Source: Xiheibacterium sp038325765 (GTDB lineage Bacteria; Myxococcota_A; Polyangia; Nannocystales; Nannocystaceae). From it: DNA of 64,000 nt. The notes beneath the pieces are model-generated. The model did no database searches. It was not told the origin of the DNA and saw nothing but the letters and a program-made list of their open reading frames with translations. Shown in pieces: positions 28,142 to 40,294 of this stretch; position 1 is the first letter of the stretch; every line of letters starts with the position of its first letter. The stretch lies in assembly GCA_038325765.1 (NCBI GenBank), contig JBBQJI010000027.1, positions 33,062-97,061 on the forward strand. The letters run 5' to 3'. Both the position numbers and the translations under genes were made by a program.

Positions 28142-30091
28142 GTGCGTGCATTCTGGCTCGCGTCGCTGTGGGTGCTCGCCGGCTGCCCCGCCGCCCCCGA
28201 GGGTCGGCCGCGCGATCCCGGGCTCACGGATCTGGGCTTGGGCAGCGTCGCACCCGACGTGCTGCTGCCGGGCACGATCGTCGTCATCGAGGGCGAGTCC
28301 TTCGTCGACGAGCCTTGGGGGGCGTCGGCGCTGCGCATCGTCGGCGTCCGCAGCGGCAGCGGCGAAGCCCAGGTGGACCTCTCGTTGCCGCTGGACTACG
28401 TCGACGCCCGTCGCCTCGAGCTCGAGATCGATGCTGCGGCTTTCACCGACCTCGGCGGTGACGGCTCCGAGATCACTGGCACGGTACGGGTCGAGGTGCG
28501 CAGCGCCGTCGACGATCGGAACTACGGGACCACGCCCACGACGGTGAGCTGGGCGCTGCGGCAGGCGCTGGATCCCCGCGCCGACTCGCTGCCCACCACC
28601 GGCGTCATCTTCCCCAACGAGCCCCTGGCGATAGTCGGCAGCGGCCTGCTGCTCCGCGGCGAGGGCAACAGCGTCGCCGTGCTCGAGGGCTGCTTCACGC
28701 CCGAGGCGGCGACCGTGTGCGCCCCGATCGCCGCGGCCGAGGTGCCGATCGTCCCCGCCGGGGAGTTCGATCGCGAGCGCGGCGTGTTCGCGTTCGCCCC
28801 GGAGATCGCGGGCATCGATCCGGGTCGCTTCGAAGGCACCGTGGTGCTGCGCAACCGCCACCTGGGTGGCGAAGTCCGCGACTCTCCGGCCTTGGCCGTC
28901 GCCTACGACCTGCAGCGCCCCATCGTCTATGGCGCCTCGATCGACGAAGCCAGCCTCGGGCAGTACGTCACCATCGACGGCGGAGGCTTCGTGGGCGGCA
29001 CCGGCACCACCTTGCTCGACTTCGTCGGCACGTTCACCTCCGATGCCACCGGCGTCGCCGTTCCCGTCGACGAGGTATTGCTGCCGGAGTTCGTCGACGG
29101 CCACACGGTCCGCTATGTGGTCAGCGAGTCCGACGCGATCGGGCAGCTGCTCGACGTCCGCTACGACACCGGCCGCTTCGAGGGCACGATCACCCCGCGC
29201 ATCGCCTGGGGCGACGTCCAGGTCATCGGTGATCCCGCGGCGTTCACGTTCAGCCTCGCGCCGGTGCGCCAGGTCGTCCATGTGGTGTTCACGCCCGCTT
29301 ATGTCGAGAGCCTCCGCGCCTTCGGCCTGCGCGCGGTCGATCGTCGGCTGCGCGACCGGGTGCTCGAGGTGCTCGGCCGCGACTTCGCGACCATCGGCGT
29401 CGATATCCGCGAAGACACACCCCAGGACTTCGCCGCGTTCTCGATCGTCGAGATCGGCGGGCCCGATCCCAACGGCCTCGGCTTGCTGGGCTACGACAAC
29501 ACCCCCGGCAAGGACGTCGAGAACGGGCGGCTGTACGACCGCATCGGTGGCGCCAACGCGGAGACCCAGCAAGACGGTTTCCCAGGTTACGGCGGCGTCT
29601 TCATCGAGTCGATCTTCGGCTACTCCGAGCACCCCGGGGTGCTCGCGGATCGGCTCGCCGACGCCGATTCGCGCTTCGACGTGCTGTTCGATCCGTTCCG
29701 CCCGGACGCCGGTGGCACCCCGGTCGATGCCGGCGATCTGAGCGCGGGCAACGTCCCCAACCTAGGCGCCGGCGACGTGTGTCCCGCCAGCGCCGGCGAT
29801 CGCCCGCTGCAGATCGCGTGCGCCGTCTGGGCGCTCGGCAGCATGGTCGGCTCGACGGTGAGCCACGAGGTCGCCCACTCGCTCGGCCTCGCTGATCCGT
29901 ACGGCCCCGCCTTCCACAACAGCGGCGACGCGGCCAATCGGCTGATGGACTCGGACCGCCCGTTCAGCGAGCGCGCCGAGCTGGACAGCGACGGCCCCTC
30001 GCGGTTCTGCGACCAGGAGTACCTCTACCTGCGGGCGATCCTGCCGACGGGCGCGGCGGTTGACCCCGAGCCGCGGCCGCCCTGCGGCTGA
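28142..30091 (+). CDS. Lipoprotein with Ig/TIG-like repeats and a metzincin-type zinc motif
   Basis: The 649-residue protein starts at a GTG after GAGGAG-type ribosome sites; the signal peptide ends in LAGC (lipobox). Residues about 30-400 repeat a beta-sandwich pattern with motifs such as GTIVVIEGESFV and GQYVTIDGGGFVGG, suggesting TIG/IPT-like domains. The C-terminal part contains HEVAHSLGLAD, which fits the extended zinc motif HExxHxxGxxD of metzincins (Asp as third ligand), with a downstream MDSDR that could be the Met-turn. A protease acting at the cell surface is inferred. A hairpin terminator follows the stop. Function is unproven. Confidence 0.7.
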   Translation: MRAFWLASLWVLAGCPAAPEGRPRDPGLTDLGLGSVAPDVLLPGTIVVIEGESFVDEPWGASALRIVGVRSGSGEAQVDLSLPLDYVDARRLELEIDAAAFTDLGGDGSEITGTVRVEVRSAVDDRNYGTTPTTVSWALRQALDPRADSLPTTGVIFPNEPLAIVGSGLLLRGEGNSVAVLEGCFTPEAATVCAPIAAAEVPIVPAGEFDRERGVFAFAPEIAGIDPGRFEGTVVLRNRHLGGEVRDSPALAVAYDLQRPIVYGASIDEASLGQYVTIDGGGFVGGTGTTLLDFVGTFTSDATGVAVPVDEVLLPEFVDGHTVRYVVSESDAIGQLLDVRYDTGRFEGTITPRIAWGDVQVIGDPAAFTFSLAPVRQVVHVVFTPAYVESLRAFGLRAVDRRLRDRVLEVLGRDFATIGVDIREDTPQDFAAFSIVEIGGPDPNGLGLLGYDNTPGKDVENGRLYDRIGGANAETQQDGFPGYGGVFIESIFGYSEHPGVLADRLADADSRFDVLFDPFRPDAGGTPVDAGDLSAGNVPNLGAGDVCPASAGDRPLQIACAVWALGSMVGSTVSHEVAHSLGLADPYGPAFHNSGDAANRLMDSDRPFSERAELDSDGPSRFCDQEYLYLRAILPTGAAVDPEPRPPCG

Positions 30092-30095
30092 CGCA

Positions 30096-30123
30096 CGAAC
30101 GCCCCGGCGAGGCGGGGCGTTCG
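30096..30123 (+). terminator. Hairpin between convergent genes
   Basis: An 11-bp perfect stem (CGAACGCCCCG / CGGGGCGTTCG) with a 6-nt loop begins 4 bp after the metzincin gene's stop. No T tract follows on the plus strand; clpX converges 39 bp away, so it could serve either gene. Confidence 0.6.
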
Positions 30124-30161
30124 ATGTCCAGCGAGACCGGAGGCGTGCGCTCCGCCCCGAC

Positions 30162-31424
<1,263 letters not shown>

Positions 31425-31458
31425 CTCGCGCTCGTCCTTCCCCCGGGTTGGCCCCGGT

Positions 31459-32133
31459 TCACCCGCCCGCCGTCGGAATCGGGCGCTGCAGGACCTCGTC
31501 GACCAAACCGTAGCGCTTGGCCGTCTCCGCATCCATGAACTTGTCGCGATCGGTGTCGCGAAGGATCTCTTCTATGTCTCGGCCGCAGTGCATCGCCAGG
31601 ATCTCGTTGAGGCTCGAGCGGAGCCGCAGGACCTCGCGGGCCTGGATCTCGATGTCGGTGGCCTGACCCTGGGCCCCGCCGTGCGGCTGATGGATCATGA
31701 TCCGGGCGTTGGGCAGCGCGAAGCGCTTGCCCCGCGCACCCGCGGCGAGCAGTACCGCGCCCATCGACGCGGCTTGGCCAAGGCAGTACGTCGCCACTGG
31801 AGCCTTGACATGCTGCATGGTGTCGTAGATCGCAAGGCCTGCGGTCACGACGCCTCCGGGCGAGTTGACGTAGATGCGGATGTCCTTCTCGGGGTCCTCG
31901 GACTCGAGGTAGAGCAGCTGCGCGATGATGCTGTTGGCGACCTGATCGTTGATCGGGGTGCCGATGAAGATGATCCGGTCCTTGAGGAGCCGGCTGTAGA
32001 TGTCCCACGAGCGCTCGCCTCGGTGGGTCTGCTCGATGACGAACGGGATGCTCGCCGAGGGTTCGCCCCACACCGGTGACGGGTAGAGGTCGGGGAGCAT
32101 GGGGCCGCCCATGCGGCCGTCGCGATCAACCAT
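31459..32133 (-). CDS. clpP: ClpP, ATP-dependent serine protease subunit
   Basis: This 224-residue protein forms the tetradecameric proteolytic chamber. The catalytic triad is Ser123 (GQAASMGA), His148 (MIHQPHGG) and Asp197 (RDTDRDKFM), spaced exactly as in E. coli ClpP. The N-terminus is about a dozen residues longer than mature E. coli ClpP, so an ATG at a Met further in (MGGPM or MLPDL) is possible. It is between tig and clpX; a 296-bp gap with a strong hairpin separates it from tig. Confidence 0.96.
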   Translation of the reverse strand: MVDRDGRMGGPMLPDLYPSPVWGEPSASIPFVIEQTHRGERSWDIYSRLLKDRIIFIGTPINDQVANSIIAQLLYLESEDPEKDIRIYVNSPGGVVTAGLAIYDTMQHVKAPVATYCLGQAASMGAVLLAAGARGKRFALPNARIMIHQPHGGAQGQATDIEIQAREVLRLRSSLNEILAMHCGRDIEEILRDTDRDKFMDAETAKRYGLVDEVLQRPIPTAGG

Positions 32134-32279
32134 TGAGAGTCCTCGTGTGGGGAAGTCCGTGCCGATTGCGACGACCGTGCGTTGGTCGGGTGCGCTGGGG
32201 CAGCGGGAGCATCAAGGGGTATGTTGTACGGCCAAGAGCGGCGATGCAAGTGCCGACATCGGCGCGAAATCCGACCGCT

Positions 32280-32324
32280 GCAGCACCGTTGCGGGCCATG
32301 CGAGGCGGCCCACAACGGTGCTGC
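32280..32324. repeat. Long inverted repeat between tig and clpP
   Basis: A 12-bp perfect stem (GCAGCACCGTTG / CAACGGTGCTGC) encloses a second 5-bp stem (GGGCC/GGCCC) and a 9-nt loop. It sits in the 296-bp gap between tig (stop 32430) and clpP (start 32133). There is no T tract on either side, so it is not a standard terminator; an attenuator, RNA-processing site or protein-binding dyad is possible. The rest of the gap holds no gene I can support. Confidence 0.75.
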
Positions 32325-32429
32325 GCCCCCTCGGCGTGTGGGCCAGGTGCGTGGTTCAGCACACGCACACGGAGGAAACATTGCGAGACGAGGCGGCGTC
32401 CCGCTGGCCCCCGTCGTGCAAAAGCATCG

Positions 32430-33845
32430 TCAGACGATGCTGTCGCTGGCGTCGCCGCCCTGCGCGTCGGGCTCGGGCTCGGGCTCGGAGTCGGGCTCGG
32501 GCTCGGAGTCGGGCTCGGGCTCGGAGTCGGGCTCGGCGCCCTCGGTGACCTCGGCCTTGCCCATGAGCAGATCCAAGATCCGCTCCTCTCGCATCTGCGC
32601 GCGGACCAGGACGAGCTGGCCGTTCTTGTCCATCTGCGCACGCATGCGGGCGAGGTTCTGTCCGCCTTCTTCGGCCATCTTGGTGAGTTCGGCCTCGAAC
32701 TCCTCGTCGGAGACCTCGATGCTCTCCGTCTTGCCGATCGCGTCGAGCAGCAGGTAGGCCTTCACGTTGAACAGCGCCTGCGGGCGGATGCGGCGGGCGA
32801 GGTCGGCCTCGGTGGTGCCGATGTTCGACAGACGCATGCCTTGCTGCGCAAGCTGACGCTTGGTCGCGTCGACTTGCGCCGCGACCTCGCGGGCGATCAT
32901 CGAAGGTGCGGCCTCGAACGGGTTGCGCTCGAGCAGCGCCGAGACCAGGCGCCGCCGCGCGTCGCGCTCGGCTTCGTCGGCGTCGTCCTCGCGGATCTTG
33001 TCGCTGATCTTGGTCTCGAGCTCGGCGAGCGACTCGGCCTCGCCGGTGTCGCGGGCGAAGTCGTCGTCGAGGGCCGGCACGTGCTTGACCCGCAGCTCGC
33101 GGAGGCCGACGCGGAGCACCGCCTCTTGGCCGCGGAGATCCTGGCGCATGCGGTCTTCGGGTGGCGTGAAGCGCAGAGTCTCGAGCTTGCCGACGTCGGC
33201 GAGCTTGGTGGCGGCGAGCGCGGCGGCGAGGCCCGGCACGAACTCGGTCTTCGCCGTAGACGGATCCTCGACGATGTCGACGCGGACGTCCTTGCGCGAC
33301 ACCCGGCTCTCGCCGATGGAGCCTTCGACATCGACGGTCCACACGTCGCCTGGCGCTGTGGTCTCGCGGGTCTCGCCCTCGGGCAGGGGCCGCAGCTCGG
33401 TGAGCTGCTCGCGGCGACGCTCGATCTCGGCGGTGACCTTGGCGGGATCGACGACCGCGGGGCGGCGGCGCACCGGCACCTTGTCGTAGTCCCTGGGCTC
33501 GATCTCCGGCGGCACCTCGAAGCGCGCGGCATAGCGGAACGACTCACCGTTCTCGAGCGTCGACGACTCGAGCACCGGCTGGGTGAGCGGAACCACCGAG
33601 TTCTGCGCCGCCGCGGTCTGGAAGGTCTCCTGCACGAGGTCGCGGGCGAGATCCTGGCGGACGCCCTTGCCGAACATCCGCTCGAGGACGTTGCCGGGGA
33701 CCTTGCCGGGACGGAAGCCTGGCACGCGCGCGCGGCGACCGACGTCACGGAGCTTCTCTTGGAGACGGGCGGAGATGTCGGTCCACGGGACTTCGACCTG
33801 GACGCGACATTCGACGGGGCTGATGCGCTCGATGGACGACTGCAT
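32430..33845 (-). CDS. tig: Trigger factor with an acidic repeat tail
   Basis: Trigger factor is the ribosome-bound chaperone and prolyl isomerase. The 471-residue protein shows the ribosome-docking loop VPGFRPGKVP near residue 40, the FKBP-like PPIase domain (about 155-245) and the chaperone arms to about residue 430. The C-terminus ends in an EPDSEPEP repeat, a strongly acidic tail absent from E. coli Tig, followed by GGDASDSIV. ATG 33845 matches the family start MQSSIERISPVECRVQVEVP. It is first in the tig-clpP-clpX order. Confidence 0.93.
   Translation of the reverse strand: MQSSIERISPVECRVQVEVPWTDISARLQEKLRDVGRRARVPGFRPGKVPGNVLERMFGKGVRQDLARDLVQETFQTAAAQNSVVPLTQPVLESSTLENGESFRYAARFEVPPEIEPRDYDKVPVRRRPAVVDPAKVTAEIERRREQLTELRPLPEGETRETTAPGDVWTVDVEGSIGESRVSRKDVRVDIVEDPSTAKTEFVPGLAAALAATKLADVGKLETLRFTPPEDRMRQDLRGQEAVLRVGLRELRVKHVPALDDDFARDTGEAESLAELETKISDKIREDDADEAERDARRRLVSALLERNPFEAAPSMIAREVAAQVDATKRQLAQQGMRLSNIGTTEADLARRIRPQALFNVKAYLLLDAIGKTESIEVSDEEFEAELTKMAEEGGQNLARMRAQMDKNGQLVLVRAQMREERILDLLMGKAEVTEGAEPDSEPEPDSEPEPDSEPEPEPDAQGGDASDSIV
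32469..32536 (-). repeat. 18-bp tandem repeat at the 3' end of tig
   Basis: About three and a half copies of GGGCTCGGGCTCGGAGTC (reverse strand codes for EPDSEP-type units) make the acidic tail of trigger factor. Unit length preserves frame. Confidence 0.85.
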
Positions 33846-33875
33846 GGCGGGGCGATCTCGAGAAAGGGAGCTGGC

Positions 33876-33904
33876 TTCTAACAGGCGCGGCGGCCCCCTC
33901 ACAA
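33876..33904 (-). promoter_or_regulatory. Candidate promoter, TTGTGA-N17-TTAGAA
   Basis: Read leftward, TTGTGA (33904-33899), 17 bp, TTAGAA (33881-33876), about 30 bp upstream of the tig start. It would drive tig and perhaps clpPX. The boxes are only partly consensus. Confidence 0.3.
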
Positions 33905-34138
33905 GCGGGTCCCGTCACCGGCGCCGACCCCGGGGCATTCGCGGAGAAACCGGGGCGTGAGTCTGCGCCGCGGCGGGGAATCGCGGACGCGACGGGGGGC
34001 GGATGCGACGCGGGGGGCGGCCACGGGGGGTGGCGTGGCCCGCAGTGGCGTGGCGGTGGCACCGCCGGGCATAGGCGCATGGGCATGGGCATGGGCACGT
34101 ACACATGCCCGCGTCGCGCCCTTGGCCGGGGCCAGGGG

Positions 34139-35332
34139 CTACAGGCGGTCGAGCGCCGCGGTCAGGTCGACGCGCAGATCCTCGAGGTCTTCGATTCCCA
34201 CGCTCAGGCGCACGAGGCCCTCGCGCACGCCGATGGCGGCGCGCTCGTCGGGCGACATCTCGTAGTAGCTCATCAGCGCCGGCTGCTCGATGAGGCTCTC
34301 GACGCCGCCGAGGCTCGGCGCGAGTTTGGGGATCTCCACGCCATCGACCAACGCAGTGCCGGCCGCGAGGCCGCCGTGCAGCTCGAACGAGATCACCGCG
34401 CCGCCGCCCCGCAGATCGCGGCGTGCAACCGCGTGGTCCGGGTGGCTGGCGAGCATCGGATACCAGACGCGCGCCACGGCGCGGTGCGCCTCGAGCATCG
34501 TGGCCAGCTGCAGCGCGCTGTCGTTCTGCCGGCCTACGCGGAGCGCGAGGGTCTTGATACCGCGGGCGAGCAGGAACGCCCCCAGCGGATCCGGGATCGC
34601 CCCGAGCGTGCCCAGCTGCTCGCGGATGGCGTCGATGGGCCCGCGCTTGCCGATCACCGCGCCGCCCAGGATGTCGTTGTGGCCGCCGAGGTACTTGGTG
34701 GTCGAGTGGATGACGAGGTCGATGCCGAGATCGAGGGGCCGCAGGTTGACCGGCGTCGCGAACGTCGCGTCGACGATGGTCTTGATCCGCCGTGAGCGCG
34801 CAAGCTCGGCCACCGCCGTCAGGTCGACGATGCGCAGGTACGGATTGGTCGGCGTCTCCGTGAAGATGATGCGCGTGGTCGGCCGCAGCGCCGCCGCGAT
34901 GGCGCCGAGGTCGGGGGCCACGACGTCGACCTCGACTCCAAAGCGCACCAGGGTCTCGCGGGCGAACACGCGGGTCTTGCGATAGACGTCCTCGGTGAAC
35001 ACCACGTGCGCGCTCTGGCGCAGCATCGCGAACAGCGTGGTGGTGATCGCCGCCATGCCCGACGCCATCAGCACCGCGGCCTCGGCCCCCTCGAGGGCGG
35101 CGAGCTTGGCCTCGGCGGCGGCGACCGTCGGGTTGCCATAGCGACCGTACTCGGGCGGCCGCACCAGCCGCCCCTCCATGGTCTCGACGAGCTCGGCAGT
35201 GTCGGCGAAGGGGTAGGTCGACGACAGCACTACGGGCGGCGTCAGCGACCGGTCGTCGCGGACCGCTGGCTCGCCGCCGTGGACGGCGAGCGTCGACGGA
35301 CCCTGCTGCCGCGGCGCAGGGATCTCGGCCAT
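34139..35332 (-). CDS. PLP-dependent trans-sulfuration enzyme (cystathionine gamma-synthase/lyase family)
   Basis: The 397-residue protein is a type I aminotransferase-fold enzyme that makes or cleaves thioether amino acids. The PLP-binding lysine is in STTKYLGGHND; other family motifs are YGNPTVAAAEAKLAALEGAE, ASGMAAITT and ETPTNPYLRI. C-terminal SVGIEDLEDLRVDL is conserved. It cannot be fixed as synthase, gamma-lyase or methionine gamma-lyase from sequence alone. Its start is 1 bp after the TPR gene's stop, an odd but clear coupling. A 293-bp gap follows toward tig with no supported gene. Confidence 0.9.
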   Translation of the reverse strand: MAEIPAPRQQGPSTLAVHGGEPAVRDDRSLTPPVVLSSTYPFADTAELVETMEGRLVRPPEYGRYGNPTVAAAEAKLAALEGAEAAVLMASGMAAITTTLFAMLRQSAHVVFTEDVYRKTRVFARETLVRFGVEVDVVAPDLGAIAAALRPTTRIIFTETPTNPYLRIVDLTAVAELARSRRIKTIVDATFATPVNLRPLDLGIDLVIHSTTKYLGGHNDILGGAVIGKRGPIDAIREQLGTLGAIPDPLGAFLLARGIKTLALRVGRQNDSALQLATMLEAHRAVARVWYPMLASHPDHAVARRDLRGGGAVISFELHGGLAAGTALVDGVEIPKLAPSLGGVESLIEQPALMSYYEMSPDERAAIGVREGLVRLSVGIEDLEDLRVDLTAALDRL

Positions 35333-35333
35333 C

Positions 35334-38300
35334 TCAGCCTCCGAGCGCGATGATCTTGTCGTCGCGCTCGCGGTACCCGGGGGTGATTCCCATCAGTTGT
35401 TCGAGCGCCGCGTCGTTGTCGCCGAGGGTCTCGTAGATCATCGCGAGCTCGTACTTCGCCTCGAACAGCTCGTCTTCGTTGGTGGCGGCGTCGATGGCAC
35501 CGCGCAGATCGTGGAGCGCACGGTCGGTCTCGCCGCGGTGGACCCGCAGTATCCCGGTCATGACCAACGCTCGCGCCTGCCACACCGGATCGCGGGCGGC
35601 CTGCTCGAACTGCGCGATCGCATCGTCGACCAGGCCCATGTCGCGGTAGGCGACGCCCAGATCGTAGGCCGACGACGCGTCCGCGGGATCGACGTCGGCC
35701 GTCGCGCGGATCTCCACCGACTTCTCGGGGCGCTTGGGCTTGGGCGCGCCGTCGCCGAAGATCGCCGAGAGGTAGGCGTCCTCGTCCTCCTCTTCGCTGC
35801 TGAGGCTGATGATGGGGCTCACGCCCGAGTTGGGCTCGGGCATCGCGGTGTCGCGATCGAACTCGGCCTGGAGCGCCGCGACGTCGGGGTGGCCCGGGTG
35901 CTTGCGCTGGAGCTCGCCGAGGCTGGCGCGGGCGTCCTCGTCGAGGCCCTGGTCGAGGTAGAAACGGATCTCCGCGAGCTCGTCGGCGAGGTCGACCCAC
36001 TGCGGCTTGGCGCTGGACGGGCTCGGGCGCGGTGGAATCGGGGGTCGGGCGGGCACGATCGGCACCTCGCGCTCTTCGGTGGGGGGCTCTTCCACGCCGT
36101 CGTCCGCGTCCGCGACCGCGACGGCAGCCTCGGCGGAGGCGCGGGCGATCCCGTCGCGATCGTCGACGAGTGCGGCGTCATCCACGATCTCGGGGCCGAC
36201 CGCCAACGGATCGCCGCGCTCGCCCGGATGTAGGTCCACGTCGACGGTGGGCTCGGCGATGGACGGCAACGCATCCGCGGCGCCAGGCACCGCGACGAAC
36301 CGCTGGGTGGCGAACTCGGAGTCGGCTGCACGATCGCTGGCTCGCAGACCGCCGGGCCTCCGGCCCTCGGCCACCTTCGCCGGCGGCCGCGGCTCGTAGC
36401 CGAACAAGGGCGTCCGATCGGCGTGTTCGGTCGTGGCATCGAAGCCGCGCGCCGAAGCCAGCGCGCCTGCGAGATCCTGGGGCGGAATCGGCTCGTCCGG
36501 GGCCGGCAGCGGCCGCGCATCGGACAGGCCGAAGCGGTTCTCGACCGTGATCGGACGGGTCGGTGAGGCCTCGGGCTCCGCCTCGCTCACGTCGATCGTG
36601 AAATCGTCGCCATCGGCCGGGCCCAGCGGGCCCGAGGCGTCACCGCCGACGAGATCGAACTGACCGCTGTCGCCATCGTCATCATCGACGTCGAGGTCGC
36701 CGAACTCGCGGGGCGCCGGAGCCCCGGCGACCGGCCGCGCCGCGCCGTCGAGTTCGGCCCGCAGCGCGAGCGCAGCCAAATGGCCCCCGTCGTACTCGAG
36801 CGCGGCGAGCAGGTGCTCCCGTGCGAGTCGCGGATCGCGATCGATGACGAGCCGGGCGACGTGCACGTGGGCGTCCGCGGCCTCGGCAGGGCGCCCGAGT
36901 TCGCCCAAGGCGCGAGCCCGCAGCGCCAGTGCGCCGGTGTGCTCGGGCTGCTTGCTCAGCAGATCGGCGACGTGCTCGATCGCGTGCTCGAACAGCCGGT
37001 ACTTCACGTAGACCCGGGCCTCGAACAGGATCTTGTCGAAGTCGAGCCCGTGATCGGCCTGCGCCGCGGGCTGGGCGTCGGCGAGTACGCGCTCGGTCAT
37101 CGAGTGGACAGACGGCTGGGCGCGGGCCGACGGGGCCCCTGATCGCGCAGACGGGGTCTGGGTGACCCCGCCGCGCTCGATCACCATGGGCGTGCTCGCG
37201 CTGCGGTGCCGCGACGACTCACCGGACTCGGCGATGACGTCCACGTCGTCGAGCTCGAGCACCTCGTCCGAGCTGTCGTAGAGGCCGTCGTCGGGCGCCG
37301 CGATCGCCACCGGGACATGGGGTTGCGGCTCGGTCGGCTGGCGGCTGGGGACGGGGCCGGAATACGTCGCGGCGGGGCCAGTCCGCGCGGCGGGGCCAGT
37401 CCGCGCGGCCTGACGGCTCGGCGCCGAGGGCGGGCGTGCCGCAGCGTCCGGAGCCCCGAGCCCGTGGGCTCGCGCCGCCGACGGCACCGCGTGCGCTGCT
37501 GTCTGCAGCTCGAGGTTGTCGGGGTCCCACGTCAGCGCCTTTTTGGCGATGCGGGAGGCCTCGGTCACGCCCGAGTTGCCGTCGGACTGCAGCTGCCGGA
37601 CCAGCTCGACCGCGACGCTCGTGGCCTTGTCGGGCTTCTCGAGCGCCAAGAAGGTCTCGGCGAGCAGCTCGAGGCCGACCCTGTCGTGCGCGTCGGCGTG
37701 GAGCAGCGCGTTGAGCTTCATCAACGCCCGCCGCGGATCCCCGAGCAACAAGTAGACGCGCGCGAGCTTGCGCAGCGTCTCGCCGTCGTCGGGGCGGTGA
37801 TAGATGAGGCGCTCGGCCACGCGCACGAAATCCGCGTGGCGGTTGGTCTGCAGCAGCTGCTCGCCGGCGATGCGAAAGTGCTCCACCGCCTTGTCGACCT
37901 GGCGCTCGCGCGAGCACAGCTCGGCGACGCGCAGCCGCTTGGGCACGGCCGCCGGCTCGGCGTTCGCGATGATCTCGAACGTCACCAGCGCCTCGGCGAC
38001 CGCACCGGCCTGGAGCTGGCCCTGCCCCAGCTGCTCGTAGATGGCGACTGCGTCCGGCACCCGCCCGAGATCGAGGTTGAGCTGCGCGATGCGCTGGTGG
38101 ACGTCGAAGCGGCGGGGGTCGAGGTTGACGACCTGGCGATACACGGCGAGCGCCTTCTGCGGCTGCTGCTGCGCCGAGTAGTAGCCCGCGACCTGCAGGT
38201 AGCGATCGATCGCGCCGGGCCTATCACCGCTGCGCACGAGGCAATCGGCGAGCATCAGCCACGCGCGGATGTCCTTCGGATCGCTCTCGACGATCGTCTG

Positions 38301-38384
38301 GTACTCGCGCGCAGCCTTGTCGTGCTGGCCCTTGGCGGCGAACTTCTCCGCCCGCTCGTGCGCCTTCTCTTTGCTGAACGCCAA
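35334..38384 (-). CDS. Large TPR protein (1016 aa)
   Basis: This soluble protein has TPRs in its first 280 residues (AREYQTIVESDPKDIRAWLMLADCLVRSG, ALAVYRQVVNLDPRRFDVHQRIA, ALMKLNALLHADAHDRVGL) and again in the last 150 (IAQFEQAARDPVWQARALVMTGIL, YELAMIYETLGDNDAALEQL). Between lies a low-complexity Asp/Glu/Pro/Ala/Arg region of about 450 residues, partly with further TPR-like blocks (VYVKYRLFEHAIEHVADLLS). It starts with TTG at 38384. It sits between accC (33 bp) and the trans-sulfuration gene (1 bp). Such TPR scaffolds occur in myxobacterial gliding and secretion loci, but no specific role can be argued here. Confidence 0.85.
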   Translation of the reverse strand: MAFSKEKAHERAEKFAAKGQHDKAAREYQTIVESDPKDIRAWLMLADCLVRSGDRPGAIDRYLQVAGYYSAQQQPQKALAVYRQVVNLDPRRFDVHQRIAQLNLDLGRVPDAVAIYEQLGQGQLQAGAVAEALVTFEIIANAEPAAVPKRLRVAELCSRERQVDKAVEHFRIAGEQLLQTNRHADFVRVAERLIYHRPDDGETLRKLARVYLLLGDPRRALMKLNALLHADAHDRVGLELLAETFLALEKPDKATSVAVELVRQLQSDGNSGVTEASRIAKKALTWDPDNLELQTAAHAVPSAARAHGLGAPDAAARPPSAPSRQAARTGPAARTGPAATYSGPVPSRQPTEPQPHVPVAIAAPDDGLYDSSDEVLELDDVDVIAESGESSRHRSASTPMVIERGGVTQTPSARSGAPSARAQPSVHSMTERVLADAQPAAQADHGLDFDKILFEARVYVKYRLFEHAIEHVADLLSKQPEHTGALALRARALGELGRPAEAADAHVHVARLVIDRDPRLAREHLLAALEYDGGHLAALALRAELDGAARPVAGAPAPREFGDLDVDDDDGDSGQFDLVGGDASGPLGPADGDDFTIDVSEAEPEASPTRPITVENRFGLSDARPLPAPDEPIPPQDLAGALASARGFDATTEHADRTPLFGYEPRPPAKVAEGRRPGGLRASDRAADSEFATQRFVAVPGAADALPSIAEPTVDVDLHPGERGDPLAVGPEIVDDAALVDDRDGIARASAEAAVAVADADDGVEEPPTEEREVPIVPARPPIPPRPSPSSAKPQWVDLADELAEIRFYLDQGLDEDARASLGELQRKHPGHPDVAALQAEFDRDTAMPEPNSGVSPIISLSSEEEDEDAYLSAIFGDGAPKPKRPEKSVEIRATADVDPADASSAYDLGVAYRDMGLVDDAIAQFEQAARDPVWQARALVMTGILRVHRGETDRALHDLRGAIDAATNEDELFEAKYELAMIYETLGDNDAALEQLMGITPGYRERDDKIIALGG

Positions 38385-38417
38385 CCGTCGAGTCTCCCTG
38401 TGCGCCGCTCCCCGAAC

Positions 38418-39808
<1,391 letters not shown>

Positions 39809-39812
<4 letters not shown>

Positions 39813-40294
39813 AGCTTGCGTACCCGGAACAGCTTGGTGCCGTACTCGACCGGCGACGCGTTCTCGACCAGTACGTCTTCGATCTCGCAGGCCCAGTCGG
39901 CCTCGATCTCGTTGAACAGCTTCATCGCTTCGACGATGCAGACCGCATCCCCGGCGGCGACGCGCTTGCCGACCTCGACGAACGACGGGGTGTCGGGCCG
40001 CGCCGATCGGTAAAACGTGCCGACGAACGGCGAGGTGATGAAGTCGGCCTCGGCCGAGGCGACCACCACGGGTGCGTCGAGGGGGGCGCGCGCAGCCGGA
40101 GGCGCTGTGGCCGGCACGTGGACCACCGACGGCGCCGCAGCGGCCACGGGCGACGCGAAGTCGGACTGACGCAGCAAGATGCGCTGATCGCCGGCCTCGA
40201 TCTCGAGTTCGTCGAGCTCGTACTGGCGAAACACCTTCGCCAGCTCGCGAACGTAGCGGAGGTCGGGAAATTTGGGGTCCGCAGGATCGGTCAT
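39809..40294 (-). CDS. accB: Biotin carboxyl carrier protein of acetyl-CoA carboxylase (AccB)
   Basis: This 161-residue protein carries the biotin to the carboxyltransferase. The biotinylated lysine is in EAMKLFNEIEAD, preceded by the SPFVGTFYRSARPD thumb-type motif and an Ala/Pro linker (about residues 58-80). The N-terminal domain (YVRELAKVFRQYELDELEIE) matches the BCCP dimer/AccC-contact region. ATG 40294 overlaps the aroQ stop (ATGA), and its own stop overlaps the accC start, so all three are coupled. Confidence 0.95.
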
